Assembly (NCBI RefSeq): GCF_002920575.1
Contig: NZ_PQSQ01000056.1
Location: 1 to 52,170 of the forward strand
From: Streptomyces sp. Ru73
GTDB taxonomy: Bacteria > Actinomycetota > Actinomycetes > Streptomycetales > Streptomycetaceae
DNA: 52,170 nt
Direction of reading: 5' to 3'
In this document: positions 36,146-45,941 of the stretch, piece after piece
Layout: each line of letters starts with the position of its first letter
Position numbering within the stretch: position 1 is the stretch's first letter
The notes under the pieces: generated by a model
Told to the model about the DNA's origin: nothing
Database searches by the model: none
The model's input: the letters and a program-made list of their open reading frames with translations, nothing else
Program-made: the position numbers and the translations under genes

Positions 36146-37068
36146 CCGCGTCCGACCGGCTGCGGCTCGCCGCCACCGCCATCGACCCGCTCGCCCCGCA
36201 CCGGCCGGGGCACTACGCCGACCACCTGGTCAGCGTGGTCCGCGAGGGCACGTACGCGGACAGCAGTGCCCCGGACCCGCCGGTCGTGCGGACCGCGCAC
36301 TTCTGCCTGCGCCGCCGTGCCCACCGGATCGAGGTGGCCCACCGCATCACCCCGGCGGTGCTCGACAACGACCTGGCCGGGCTGCTCGCGGAGGAGCTGT
36401 TCGCGCCCGGCTGGCTGTCCGGCCCGGACGTCTTCGAGCGGGTGTTCACCGGCGTGGTGCGCTCCTGCGTGGACGGCCCGGTCCCCGCCTGGGTCCGCTT
36501 CTACGACAACACGCTGACCCGCATCCGCGCCTGCTGGCGGGGCCCGTCGCCCGCCGGCCACTCCTCGATCGCCGGGTTCGCGCCGGTCTACCGCCGTACC
36601 CTGGACCTGGTGCGGCGCGGCACCGTCCTGGACCTCGGCGCCTGCTTCGGCTTCCTCGCGCTGCTGCTGGCCCGCGAGCCGGACCGCACCGTCCTCGCCT
36701 CCGACGTGTCACCCGGCACGATGCGGCTGCTCGAAGCGGTCGCCGACGCCCGCGGCACGTCCCTGAAGACGCTCACCTGCGACGCGGCCCGGGTACCGCT
36801 CCCGGACCGCTCCGTGGACACCGTCACCGCCATCCACCTGCTGGAACACCTCGACGCACGGCACGGTGCCGCGGTGGTCACCGAGGCCCTCCGGCTGGCC
36901 CGGCGCCGGGTGGTGGTCGCGGTGCCGTACGAGGACGAGCCGACCGCGGCGTACGGGCACGTCCGCTGCTTCGACCGGGGCCGGCTGACCGCGCTCGGCC
37001 GCGCCGCCGGGCGCCCCTTCACGGTCACCGACTTCCACGGCGGCTGGCTGGTGCTCGACGCGGAGTGA
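36142..37068 (+). CDS. mftM: Mycofactocin oligosaccharide methyltransferase MftM-like
   Basis: This 308-residue class I methyltransferase has motif I VLDLGACFGFLALLLA (about residue 162), an acidic motif II in LASDVSPGTM, and TAIHLLEHLD. The N-terminal 150 residues are distinctive, with HFCLRRRAHRIEVAHR and GHSSIAGFAPVYRRTLDL. This architecture and the link to mycofactocin genes match MftM, which 2-O-methylates a glucose of the mycofactocin glycan in mycobacteria. It overlaps the VWA gene by 4 bases, so it is expressed with the methanol dehydrogenase and not with mftA-F. Confidence 0.82.
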   Translation: MTASDRLRLAATAIDPLAPHRPGHYADHLVSVVREGTYADSSAPDPPVVRTAHFCLRRRAHRIEVAHRITPAVLDNDLAGLLAEELFAPGWLSGPDVFERVFTGVVRSCVDGPVPAWVRFYDNTLTRIRACWRGPSPAGHSSIAGFAPVYRRTLDLVRRGTVLDLGACFGFLALLLAREPDRTVLASDVSPGTMRLLEAVADARGTSLKTLTCDAARVPLPDRSVDTVTAIHLLEHLDARHGAAVVTEALRLARRRVVVAVPYEDEPTAAYGHVRCFDRGRLTALGRAAGRPFTVTDFHGGWLVLDAE

Positions 37069-37072
37069 GGCA

Positions 37073-37101
37073 CCGGACCGGGCGTGCCCCGCCCGGTCCG
37101 G
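37073..37101. terminator. Bidirectional terminator between convergent operons
   Basis: Perfect 12-bp arms CCGGACCGGGCG (37073-37084) and CGCCCGGTCCGG (37090-37101) enclose a 5-base loop. It lies 5 bases after the mftM stop and 9 bases after the response-regulator stop, and so serves both strands. Confidence 0.88.
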
Positions 37102-37109
37102 ACGGCCCG

Positions 37110-37802
37110 TCAGATCACGCCCATCTTGCTCGCCTCGTACACCGCCTCGGCCCGGCTGGCCGCGTCCAGCTTCCGCATGATGTTGCGGACGTGGAACTTC
37201 ACCGTGGTCTCGGAGATGTAGAGCCGGCCGCCGATGTCACGGTTGCTCAGGCCCTTGGCGAGCAGTTCCAGCACGCGCAGTTCGCGCTCGGTGAAGACCG
37301 GCCGGTCGGCCGGCGGCCGCAGCGAGCGCACCATCGCGGCCGCCGAACGGGAGTCGAAGGCGCTCTCGTTGCGTGCCACGGCCCGGATGGAGCGCAGCAG
37401 TTCGGTGGTGTCCACGTCCTTGACCACGTAGCCGCGTGCGCCGTGCTGGATGGCGCCCACGACCAGCGCGTCGTCGAGGAAGGTGGTCAGCACGAGGACC
37501 GCGAGCCCTGGATGGCGTTCGGTGAGCCGCGCGCACAGCTCCAGGCCCTCCGCGTCGGCGCCGGTGGACAGCTTCAGGTCCAGCAGCACGATGTCGGGCC
37601 GGGCGCGCCCGACGACCGCGGTGGCCTCCGCCGCCGTACTGGCCTCCCCGACGATCTCCAGGTCCGGTTCCCGCTCCAGGATGGACCGCAGCCCCTGCCG
37701 GACGATCGCGTGGTCGTCGACGAGGACGACCCGCACCCGGGCGGTGGTCTCCGGCGCGCCGGACGCGCCCTGTCCCGTGGTGGTCGAAGCCTCAGTGGTC
37801 AT
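37110..37802 (-). CDS. NarL/LuxR-type response regulator
   Basis: This 230-residue regulator has a receiver domain (VRVVLVDDHAIVRQGL, phospho-acceptor D75 in IVLLDLKLS, switch Thr in VLTTF, Lys in YVVKD) and a C-terminal LuxR helix-turn-helix (FTERELRVLELLAKGLSNRDIGGRLYISETTVKFHV in the last 65 residues). Its start overlaps the end of the sensor kinase gene by 11 bases. It and the kinase follow the alcohol dehydrogenase gene on the minus strand, so control of alcohol/mycofactocin genes is likely; the TTCGGAA elements are candidate targets. Confidence 0.92.
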   Translation of the reverse strand: MTTEASTTTGQGASGAPETTARVRVVLVDDHAIVRQGLRSILEREPDLEIVGEASTAAEATAVVGRARPDIVLLDLKLSTGADAEGLELCARLTERHPGLAVLVLTTFLDDALVVGAIQHGARGYVVKDVDTTELLRSIRAVARNESAFDSRSAAAMVRSLRPPADRPVFTERELRVLELLAKGLSNRDIGGRLYISETTVKFHVRNIMRKLDAASRAEAVYEASKMGVI

Positions 37803-39171
37803 CGGAAGCCTCCGGATCGGTGGGGACCGGCAGCGGGATCTCCACCCGCAGCTGGATGCCGCCCAGCCGCGCCCGCCGGATGGACAGGGAGCCGCCCAGC
37901 TCCTCGGCCCTGGCCAGCATGTTGGCCAGCCCGCGGTGGCGGCCCGACAGATCGGCGGCGCGGCACAGCCGCAGCGCCCGCCGCAGCTGCGCCGGCTCGC
38001 CCGTACCGTCGTCGGACACGCTCAGCACGACCGTGTCCGGGCGGTACGCCAGGCGGACGACGGCCCGGCCGGCGCCGCCGTGCGCCCCCGCGTTGAACAG
38101 CGCCTCGCCCGCCAGCCGCAGCAGCGACTGCTCGGCACGCGGCGGCAGCGGCACGGGACTGCCCGCGACCCGTACTCGTACCTCCAGGTCGGACTGGAGG
38201 TGCACCGAGGACAGGCGTTCCAGCATGACCGGGAGCGGGCCGGGCGGTTCGTCGGCGGTGTGGTGCAGCGCGTAGATGGCGGCCCGCAGCCGCTCAACGG
38301 CCTGCCGGTTGAGGTCCTTGGCGGCCGCGAGCCGGCCGGCGATCTCCGCGACGGGGTCGCCCATGGCCGCCAGTTCGGCCCGGCACACCTCCATCGTCAT
38401 GCCCGCGCTGAGCACGTACTGCGTGACGCTGTCGTGCAGTTCGCGCGCGATGCGGTGCCGCTCGTCGTCCAGCGCCTGCCGCTGCATCGCCTCGACCAGC
38501 CGGGCCTGCGTCTCGGCCAGCTCGGCGCTGCGTGCCGCGAGGTCCCTGGCCTGCCGCGCCGCCGCCTCGGAGAGCTGTTCGGTACGGCCGCGCAGCCGGG
38601 TCGCCGAGTGGAAGAGGTAGGAGTTGTGCAGCGCGACGGCCGCCTGGTTCGCCAGCACGCGCAGGATCGCCAGGTCGGTGTCGGCGACCTCCAGGCCGCT
38701 GCCGGGCTGCGCCGCGATCCCGCCCACCGGCTCGTCGTCCAGCGTCATCGGCGCCCGCACCCAGCCGTCGCCGCCGTCCGCCGACTCCGCCTCCCACGGC
38801 CGGGTCCGCAGTACCGTCAAGTGGGCGCGCACATCGGCCGGGAGCCGCGTCTCGTCGTCGATCAGCACGTCGTCGGCGAGCAGCAGGAAGCGGGGGCGGG
38901 CCGCGCGCAGCGCGCCGTCCGCCACCGCCAGCAGCAGCCGGCGCGCCCGCAGGTGCTCGGCCGCCGCCCGCACCACCGCCTCGACCAGCGCGCGCGGTCC
39001 CTCGGCCGAGCGGACCAGCGCGCGCGAGATCCCGTCCAGCGCCTCCACGGCCCGCTCCAGGCGCTCGGTGGAGCGCACGTACGCCGGGTAGAAGGACCGC
39101 TTGCCCGAGCGCAGCCCGGTGAGCGCGCCCAGATCCGTGCCGGCCACCGGTCCCTGCCCCGCGGCGTTCAT
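37792..39171 (-). CDS. Cytoplasmic GAF-containing sensor histidine kinase
   Basis: The 459-residue kinase has no membrane segment. Residues about 30-205 form a GAF sensor, followed by a coiled coil, the HisKA_3 dimerisation segment with the phospho-acceptor His in RHRIARELHDSVTQ, and an HATPase with SDDGTG and the G-box GRHRGLANMLARAEELGG. A soluble GAF input suggests an internal signal such as a small molecule or redox state. The ATG at 39171 lies 10 bases after the alcohol dehydrogenase stop. Confidence 0.9.
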   Translation of the reverse strand: MNAAGQGPVAGTDLGALTGLRSGKRSFYPAYVRSTERLERAVEALDGISRALVRSAEGPRALVEAVVRAAAEHLRARRLLLAVADGALRAARPRFLLLADDVLIDDETRLPADVRAHLTVLRTRPWEAESADGGDGWVRAPMTLDDEPVGGIAAQPGSGLEVADTDLAILRVLANQAAVALHNSYLFHSATRLRGRTEQLSEAAARQARDLAARSAELAETQARLVEAMQRQALDDERHRIARELHDSVTQYVLSAGMTMEVCRAELAAMGDPVAEIAGRLAAAKDLNRQAVERLRAAIYALHHTADEPPGPLPVMLERLSSVHLQSDLEVRVRVAGSPVPLPPRAEQSLLRLAGEALFNAGAHGGAGRAVVRLAYRPDTVVLSVSDDGTGEPAQLRRALRLCRAADLSGRHRGLANMLARAEELGGSLSIRRARLGGIQLRVEIPLPVPTDPEASDDH

Positions 39172-39181
39172 CGGGCCCGCC

Positions 39182-40381
39182 TCACAGCGCCGCCCGGAAC
39201 AGCGCTTCGATGTCCTGCGCCCCGGCGTCCCGCGGGTTGGTGGCCAGGCACGCGTCCTTGAGCGTGGTGCGGGCCAGCCGGGGCAGGTCGGTCTCCGCGA
39301 CGCCGAGGCTGGCCAGGCCCTTCGGCACGCCCACGTCGTCCGCGAGCGTCCTGACCCGTTCGGCCAGCGCCAGCGCGGCCTCCTCCGGCGGTACGCCGTC
39401 GGTGGGCAGCCCGGCGGCCGCAGCGAGCGCGACGAAACGGTCCGGCCGGACCGCCGCGTTGAAGCGGATCACGTGCGGCAGCAGTACCCCGTTGACCACG
39501 CCGTGCGGCGCGTCCAGCAGGCCGCCGACCTGGTGGCTCATGGCGTGCGTCGCGCCCAGGATGGCGTTGGTGAAGGCCATGCCCGCCTCCAGCGAGCCCT
39601 GTGCCATCGCCAGCCGCGGGCTGACCTCCTTGGGCCGCGTCTGCGTGCCGCGCAGATGGCCGGTGATCAGCTCCACCGCGTGCAGCGCGAGGTTGTCGGT
39701 GAGCGGGTTGTGGGCCCGCGAGACGAACGACTCGATGGCGTGCGTGAGGGCGTCCAGCCCGGTCGCGGCGTTCAGCCAGTCCGGCATGGTGGTCAGCAGC
39801 CGCGGGTCGATCAGCGAGATCTCCGGTACCAGCGTCCGGCTGATGATCGTGATCTTGACCTGCTCCGCGGTGTCGGTGATCACCGCGAACTGCGAGACGT
39901 CCGCGCCCGTACCGGACGTGGACGGCACCATCACGGTCGGCGGGATCGGCAGCCCCACCAGGTCGACGCCCTCGAAGTCCAGGATGCGGCCGCCGTTGCT
40001 GGCCAGGATCGCCACGCCCTTCGCCGCGTCGATGCACGACCCGCCGCCGAGCGCGATGATCACGTCGCTGCCGCTCTCCGCGTACCGCTGGAAACCGGCC
40101 TCCACCTCGTGGTCCTTCGGGTTCGGCGTCAGCTCGTGCCAGACCACGGGGCGCAGCCCCACCTGCCGCAGATGGCCGACCGCCTCGTCCACCCAGCCCG
40201 CTTCGATCAGGCCCGGATCGGTGACGAGGAACGGGCGGCGGCCGCCGACGCGCAGCGCGCAGTGGCCCAGCTCCGCCAGCGAGCCCGGCCCGAACACCAC
40301 TTCGGGTGCGTGGAACTTGGCCAGTTGCGCGGGGGCCGCTTGCGTACCGCCGGCCCGCACGGCGCCGTCCGACAGCGGCAT
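39182..40381 (-). CDS. Iron-containing (group III) alcohol dehydrogenase
   Basis: The 399-residue enzyme has the NAD motif GGGSCIDAAKG, PSTSGTGAD, metal ligands in GLDALTHAIES and ATHAMSHQVGGLLDAPHG, and belongs to the same superfamily as Mno but a different branch. It oxidises short-chain alcohols or reduces aldehydes; the substrate is not determined. CAGGAGGG precedes the ATG. It leads the minus-strand operon with the sensor kinase and response regulator and diverges from the GAF regulator/aldehyde dehydrogenase genes. Confidence 0.9.
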   Translation of the reverse strand: MPLSDGAVRAGGTQAAPAQLAKFHAPEVVFGPGSLAELGHCALRVGGRRPFLVTDPGLIEAGWVDEAVGHLRQVGLRPVVWHELTPNPKDHEVEAGFQRYAESGSDVIIALGGGSCIDAAKGVAILASNGGRILDFEGVDLVGLPIPPTVMVPSTSGTGADVSQFAVITDTAEQVKITIISRTLVPEISLIDPRLLTTMPDWLNAATGLDALTHAIESFVSRAHNPLTDNLALHAVELITGHLRGTQTRPKEVSPRLAMAQGSLEAGMAFTNAILGATHAMSHQVGGLLDAPHGVVNGVLLPHVIRFNAAVRPDRFVALAAAAGLPTDGVPPEEAALALAERVRTLADDVGVPKGLASLGVAETDLPRLARTTLKDACLATNPRDAGAQDIEALFRAAL

Positions 40382-40613
40382 GCACCCTCCTGAAATGGGG
40401 GTCTGTGCTCCGTGCGCGGAGCGCAGTATTTTTACGGTTCACCGATCAATAACACCCCTGTCACATGCGCACAACGCTACGGGCGGCGGGGGTGGGCGCA
40501 ATACCGTCCTCCGGGACGGGGACGACCTGTCCGTCCGGACAGGTGCGATCCGCGGGTTTCCGGGGGACGATTATTGGTTGACCCTGCTGGAGACGACAAG
40601 GTTCGGGACGTCC
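40382..40613. promoter_or_regulatory. Divergent promoter with 20-bp palindrome
   Basis: ACCTGTCCGTCCGGACAGGT (40525-40544) is a palindrome with perfect 9-bp arms around a central TC. A second inverted repeat, GCTCCG-TGCG-CGGAGC, is at 40407-40422. An AT-rich stretch (AGTATTTTTACGG, ATCAATAAC) around 40426-40452 suits the leftward -10 region. The core TCCGTCCGGA resembles TCCGTTCGGA in the mftA/mno control region. Confidence 0.65.
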
Positions 40614-41915
40614 ATGTCATCAGTGCGGAGTGACCTCCGGCAGCGCAGAGCCGCGCTGGAGAGCGAATGGGCCCGCTGGGTGCCGGAGCTGCGCGCGGCC
40701 CGGCGGGTGCCGGCCGGTGCGGCGCCGTTGCGCCGGGAGGTGGCCGACTCCTGGGTCCGCTCGCTGGGGAGCGTGGACCCCGGTGCCGTCAGCGCCCCGG
40801 TGACGGACGGCGGCGAGGTGCGCCCCCGGTGGGCCGACTCGCCGCTGCGGCGCCCGGTCATCGACCTCGCCGACGAGCTGAACAGCATCGCCGACGACGC
40901 CGGGTTCGTCGCCGGCGTCACCGACGAGTCCGGCACCCTCCTGTGGACCTGCGGCGGCCGCGTCATGCGGCGGCGCGCCGAGCGGGTCAACTTCGCGCCC
41001 GGCGGCCGCTGGGACGAGCAGGCCATGGGCACCAACGCGCTCTCCCTCGCGCTGCGCACCGGCCGGCCCAACGCCGTCTTCTCCGCCGAGCACCTGGTCG
41101 CGGCCCTGCACGGCTGGGCCTGCTACTGCGCCCCGATCCACGCGCCCGACGGCCGCATCCTCGGCGTACTGGACCTCTCCACCACCTGGGACCGCTCGCA
41201 CCCGCTCGCCATGTCCACCGTCCGCACCCTGGTCTCCACCATCGAGACCCGGCTCCGCGCCGACCTCGGCGACCGGCGGCGGAACGGTACGGCGTCCGCT
41301 ACCGGTACAGGAACGGCGGGCGGCAGCGGTACCGGGACGGCGACCGGCACGCCCGGCGTCCGGCTGACCTGCCTGGGGGCCGAGGAGGCCGTCCGGGGCG
41401 GCGCCCGGCTGCGGCTGCGCCCCCGCCAGCTGGAGATCCTGACGCTGCTGGCGCTGGAGCCGGAGGGGTACGCGCCCGAGCGGCTGCGGGACGCGCTGTA
41501 CGGCGAACGCCCGGTGACCGCCTCCACCTTCAAGGCGGAGGTCTCCCACCTGCGGCGCGCCCTCGGCGGCGGGGTCGCGACCCGCAGGTACGCGCTGACC
41601 ACCCCGGTCGACTGCGACGCCGTCGCGGTGCTGCGGGCGCTGGCGGCGGGGGACACGGACGGCGCGCTCGCCCGCTACAAGGGCCCGCTGCTGCCGCACT
41701 CCGAGGCGCCGGGCATCGTGGCCTGGCGGGAGCACCTGGAGGTCGCGGTCCGCGAGGCCGTCCTCGCCAGCCGCGTCCCGGAACACGCGCTCGGCTACGG
41801 GGCGCGCGCCCCGCACGACGCCGAGGTCCATGAACACGCGCTGCGCGTCCTGCCGCCCGGCGACCCCCGCCGCGCCCTCGCGGCGGGCCGGCTGAGCACC
41901 GCGCTGCGCGACTGA
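40614..41915 (+). CDS. GAF-domain regulator with C-terminal winged helix
   Basis: The 433-residue protein has an AcoR-like N-terminus (helical region, then GAF with FVAGVTDESGTLLWTCGG, FAPGGRWDEQAMGTNAL, CAPIHAPDGRILGVLDLSTTW). The AAA+ sigma-54 and Fis domains of AcoR are absent. After a Gly/Thr linker (about residues 222-246) comes a winged-helix-like domain (LRLRPRQLEILTLLALEPEGYAPERLRDALYG). It probably activates the downstream aldehyde dehydrogenase gene in response to a small metabolite. The ATG at 40614 lacks a strong ribosome site. Confidence 0.82.
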   Translation: MSSVRSDLRQRRAALESEWARWVPELRAARRVPAGAAPLRREVADSWVRSLGSVDPGAVSAPVTDGGEVRPRWADSPLRRPVIDLADELNSIADDAGFVAGVTDESGTLLWTCGGRVMRRRAERVNFAPGGRWDEQAMGTNALSLALRTGRPNAVFSAEHLVAALHGWACYCAPIHAPDGRILGVLDLSTTWDRSHPLAMSTVRTLVSTIETRLRADLGDRRRNGTASATGTGTAGGSGTGTATGTPGVRLTCLGAEEAVRGGARLRLRPRQLEILTLLALEPEGYAPERLRDALYGERPVTASTFKAEVSHLRRALGGGVATRRYALTTPVDCDAVAVLRALAAGDTDGALARYKGPLLPHSEAPGIVAWREHLEVAVREAVLASRVPEHALGYGARAPHDAEVHEHALRVLPPGDPRRALAAGRLSTALRD

Positions 41916-41976
41916 AGGACCGCCGTACGCGGGCCCGGCCGGCCACGGGAGGTGACGCCAACCTTTCGCCAACCTC

Positions 41977-42003
41977 ACGGGGTGAGGGTGTGCCGCACCC
42001 CGT
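41977..42003 (+). other. Hairpin in the aldehyde dehydrogenase leader
   Basis: ACGGGGTG (41977-41984) pairs perfectly with CACCCCGT (41996-42003) across an 11-base loop. It lies 61 bases after the regulator stop and 28 bases before the aldehyde dehydrogenase ATG. It could be a terminator of the regulator gene or a leader structure. Confidence 0.5.
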
Positions 42004-42031
42004 ACGAACCGGTACTCCTGAGGAGCGCACA

Positions 42032-43548
<1,517 letters not shown>

Positions 43549-43549
<1 letters not shown>

Positions 43550-43953
43550 TGGGTACCCGCACCCGGCGCGTCGAACTGACGCCGGCCGCCGCGGAACTGG
43601 TGGCCCGGCTGACGGAGACGCACGGCCCGGTGATGTTCCACCAGTCCGGCGGCTGCTGCGACGGGAGCGCACCGATGTGCTACCCGCGGGGTGAGTTCAG
43701 GGTCGGCGCTGCCGACGTCCTCCTCGGCCACGTCGCCGACGACGTGCCGTTCTGGATGAGCGCCGACCAGTTCACCTACTGGCGCCACACCCACCTCACC
43801 GTCGACGTGGTGCCGGGCCGGGGCAGCGGCTTCTCGCTGGAGGCACCCGAGGGGGTCCGCTTCCTCATCCGGTCCCGGCTGCTCACCGACGAGGAGCTGG
43901 CCAGGATCGACGCCGAGCCGCCGCTCCCGACGGGGGACGAAACGGCCGGCTGA
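43549..43953 (+). CDS. DUF779 domain protein
   Basis: This 134-residue protein has the DUF779 Cys-rich motif FHQSGGCCDGSAPMCYPRGEF and a later DVVPGRGSGFSLE segment. The family is habitually encoded beside acetaldehyde-type dehydrogenases, as here (TGATG overlap), but its function is not established. The clustered cysteines suggest metal binding or a redox-accessory role. Confidence 0.88.
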
Positions 43954-43970
43954 GCCCCCGTCTCCCGTAC

Positions 43971-44005
43971 GGCCGCACGGCCCCCGGTCCCCGGGCCGTG
44001 CGGCC
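43971..44005. terminator. Bidirectional terminator
   Basis: Perfect 13-bp arms GGCCGCACGGCCC (43971-43983) and GGGCCGTGCGGCC (43993-44005) flank a 9-base loop. It lies between the convergent DUF779 and Lrp genes and can terminate both. Confidence 0.88.
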
Positions 44006-44008
44006 GCC

Positions 44009-44461
44009 TCATGCCGGGAGCGGCCGCTCGTGCACCACGTGCTTCATCACCAGGGTGGAGCTGAGCCGCTGCACGCCCGGCAGGGTGGCCAGCTTCTCGT
44101 CGTAGAGCCGCTGGAAGGCGGGCAGGTCGGCGCTGACGATGCGCAGCAGGTAGTCGGGGTCGCCGAAGAGCCGCTGCGCCTGGAGCACCTGGGGGATGTC
44201 CGCGACGGCCTCCTCGAAGGCGGAGACGGTGCCGCGGTCCTCCTGGCGCATGGTGACGAAGACCAGCGCCTCGAAACTCAGCCCGACGGCCTCCGCGTCC
44301 ACGACCGCGCGGTAGCCGCGGATCGCGCCGCTGCGCTCCAGCTCGCGCAGCCGGCGGTGGCACGGCGAGAGGCTGAGCCCGACCCGCGCCGCCAGCTCCG
44401 TGACCGTGAGACGGCCGTCCTCCTGCAGCTCGGCAAGAATCGTCCGGTCCAAGTCGTCCAT
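44009..44461 (-). CDS. Lrp/AsnC-family transcriptional regulator
   Basis: This 150-residue regulator has an N-terminal helix-turn-helix (LDRTILAELQEDGRLTVTELAARVGLSLSPCHRRLRELE is that region) and a C-terminal RAM domain with the GDPDYLLRI ligand loop. It diverges from a LysE-family exporter, the common arrangement in which the regulator senses an amino acid and switches on its export. The ATG at 44461 is the clear start. Confidence 0.93.
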   Translation of the reverse strand: MDDLDRTILAELQEDGRLTVTELAARVGLSLSPCHRRLRELERSGAIRGYRAVVDAEAVGLSFEALVFVTMRQEDRGTVSAFEEAVADIPQVLQAQRLFGDPDYLLRIVSADLPAFQRLYDEKLATLPGVQRLSSTLVMKHVVHERPLPA

Positions 44462-44581
44462 GGGAAAGATTCTTCCACTCTCGCTGCTCGCAGCGACACT
44501 GGAGGGAAACACTTCCCGCGATCTTGTGACTAATCTCCCTCTCTGTCCCCCGGAACAGAGAGAACCAGCGAGTACCACTTC
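44462..44581. promoter_or_regulatory. Divergent lrp/lysE control region
   Basis: TCGCTG-CTCG-CAGCGA (44481-44496) is a palindrome with 6-bp arms, suitable for the Lrp dimer. CTCTCTGT (44539-44546) and ACAGAGAG (44555-44562) form a perfect 8-bp hairpin in the exporter leader, 19 bases before its ATG, close enough to hide the weak ribosome site. Confidence 0.5.
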
Positions 44582-45229
44582 ATGGCTGCCAGCTCCATAG
44601 CCGCCTTCTGGGCCGTGTCCGTCCTGCTCGTCCTCGTCCCGGGCGCGGACTGGGCGTACGCCATCACCGCGGGCCTGCGCGACCGGTCCGTCCTCCCGGC
44701 GGTCGGCGGCCTGATGCTCGGCTACGTGGGGCTCACGCTCGTGGTCGTCGCCGGCGTCGCGGCCGTGGTCGCCGCCAACCCCGCGGTGCTCACCGCGCTG
44801 ACCGTGCTCGGCTCGCTGTACCTGATCTGGCTCGGGATCACGACCCTGGCCCGCCCCGCGGCACCCGCCGCTGCCGACCCGGCGGCGGATCCGGCCGCCG
44901 CGCCCGCCGGTGCCGCGCCCGGCGCGCGGATCCTGAAGGGCGCCGGCATCAGCGGCCTCAACCCCAAGGCGTTGCTGCTCTACATCGCGCTGCTGCCGCA
45001 GTTCGCCGCCGCGCACGACAGCGGCAGCGGCTGGCCGCTCGCGGCCCAGATCGCCGTGCTGGGCCTGGTCCACATGGCCAACTGCGGTGCGGTCTACACG
45101 GGCGTCGGGGTGCTGGCCCGCACCGTGCTGCGCGCCCGGCCCACCGTCGCCCGCGCGGTCACCCGCGTCTCGGGCGCCGCCATGATCCTGATCGGCGCAC
45201 TGCTCCTCGTGGAGCGGCTGGCGCCCTGA
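44582..45229 (+). CDS. LysE/RhtB-family amino-acid exporter
   Basis: This 215-residue membrane protein has about six hydrophobic segments and LysE-family motifs: VLVPGADWAYAI near the start, GYVGLTLVVVAGVAAVV, LYLIWLGI and the central Gly/Asn-Pro-Lys motif GISGLNPKALLLY. An Ala/Pro-rich loop occupies about residues 95-115. It probably exports an amino acid under control of the divergent Lrp protein. Confidence 0.92.
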   Translation: MAASSIAAFWAVSVLLVLVPGADWAYAITAGLRDRSVLPAVGGLMLGYVGLTLVVVAGVAAVVAANPAVLTALTVLGSLYLIWLGITTLARPAAPAAADPAADPAAAPAGAAPGARILKGAGISGLNPKALLLYIALLPQFAAAHDSGSGWPLAAQIAVLGLVHMANCGAVYTGVGVLARTVLRARPTVARAVTRVSGAAMILIGALLLVERLAP

Positions 45230-45233
45230 GCCG

Positions 45234-45318
45234 GGCGCGCCGCCGGCTGCGGGAGGGCGCGCCCTCGGCCTGAGCCCGGCGTACCGGCGCGCCGCCCCCC
45301 ATGACCGGCGGGCGCGCC
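45234..45318. repeat. Four GGCGCGCC octamers in a convergent gap
   Basis: GGCGCGCC occurs at 45234-45241, 45256-45263, 45286-45293 and 45311-45318. The second lies in the 14-bp palindrome GAGGGCGCGCCCTC (45253-45266). GCCGGGC and GCCCGGC flank the first pair. The region lies between the lysE stop and the convergent phosphatase stop and may act as a terminator for both. Confidence 0.6.
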
Positions 45319-45319
45319 C

Positions 45320-45751
45320 TCAGCCGGCGAAGCGGCGTACGTACCGCCGCTGCCACGGCGTCTCCACGGCCCGCCGGTCGTAGTGGTGCCGGACGAACTC
45401 CACCGCCCGGTCGGCCGGGATGCCGTCCAGCACGGCGAGGCAGGCCAGTGCCGTGCCCGTCCGGCCGCGGCCCCCGGCACAGGCGAACTCGACCCGCTCG
45501 GCGGCGGCCCGCTCCCACGCCTCGCCGAACACCGCCCGGGCCTCGGCGCGGTCGGCGGGCAGCCGGAAGTCGGGCCAGCGCAGCCACCGCGACTCCCACG
45601 CCGTCTCCGGCGGCCGCTCGCCGAGCAGATAGACGCCGTACGCGGGGGACGGGCCGGCCGGCAGCGGCCGCCGCAGTCCCCGTCCGCGCACCAGCCGCCC
45701 GGACGGCAGCCGCAGCACGCCCGCCCCGGCGGGCTCCCAGGTCTCGGTCAT
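45320..45751 (-). CDS. Protein-tyrosine/dual-specificity phosphatase-like protein
   Basis: The 143-residue protein has the C-x5-R phosphatase loop in FACAGGRGRTGTALACL and a WPDFRLP segment, a plausible WPD-like loop about 40 residues before it. The loop begins CAGGRGR, a variant of the usual HCxxGxxR without the preceding His. It probably hydrolyses phosphotyrosine or phosphoinositide-like substrates. The ATG at 45751 is preferred; upstream codons extend into the next gene's promoter region. Confidence 0.8.
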   Translation of the reverse strand: MTETWEPAGAGVLRLPSGRLVRGRGLRRPLPAGPSPAYGVYLLGERPPETAWESRWLRWPDFRLPADRAEARAVFGEAWERAAAERVEFACAGGRGRTGTALACLAVLDGIPADRAVEFVRHHYDRRAVETPWQRRYVRRFAG

Positions 45752-45941
45752 GCCGGCAACGGTACCGCCGCACCGCACGCCGCCGGCCGCGTCCGCGACG
45801 TGTCATGAACGCGGTGAATGCGCCTGTACCAAAGGCCAATTGCCTCCGCCGGACGGTGCAAAGAGAGTGGTGAGCGCGCTGGGAGCGGCCTCGCGGCCCG
45901 GCCCCGGCACTGCCCGAACACCACTCCCGAAGGAGCCCGAC

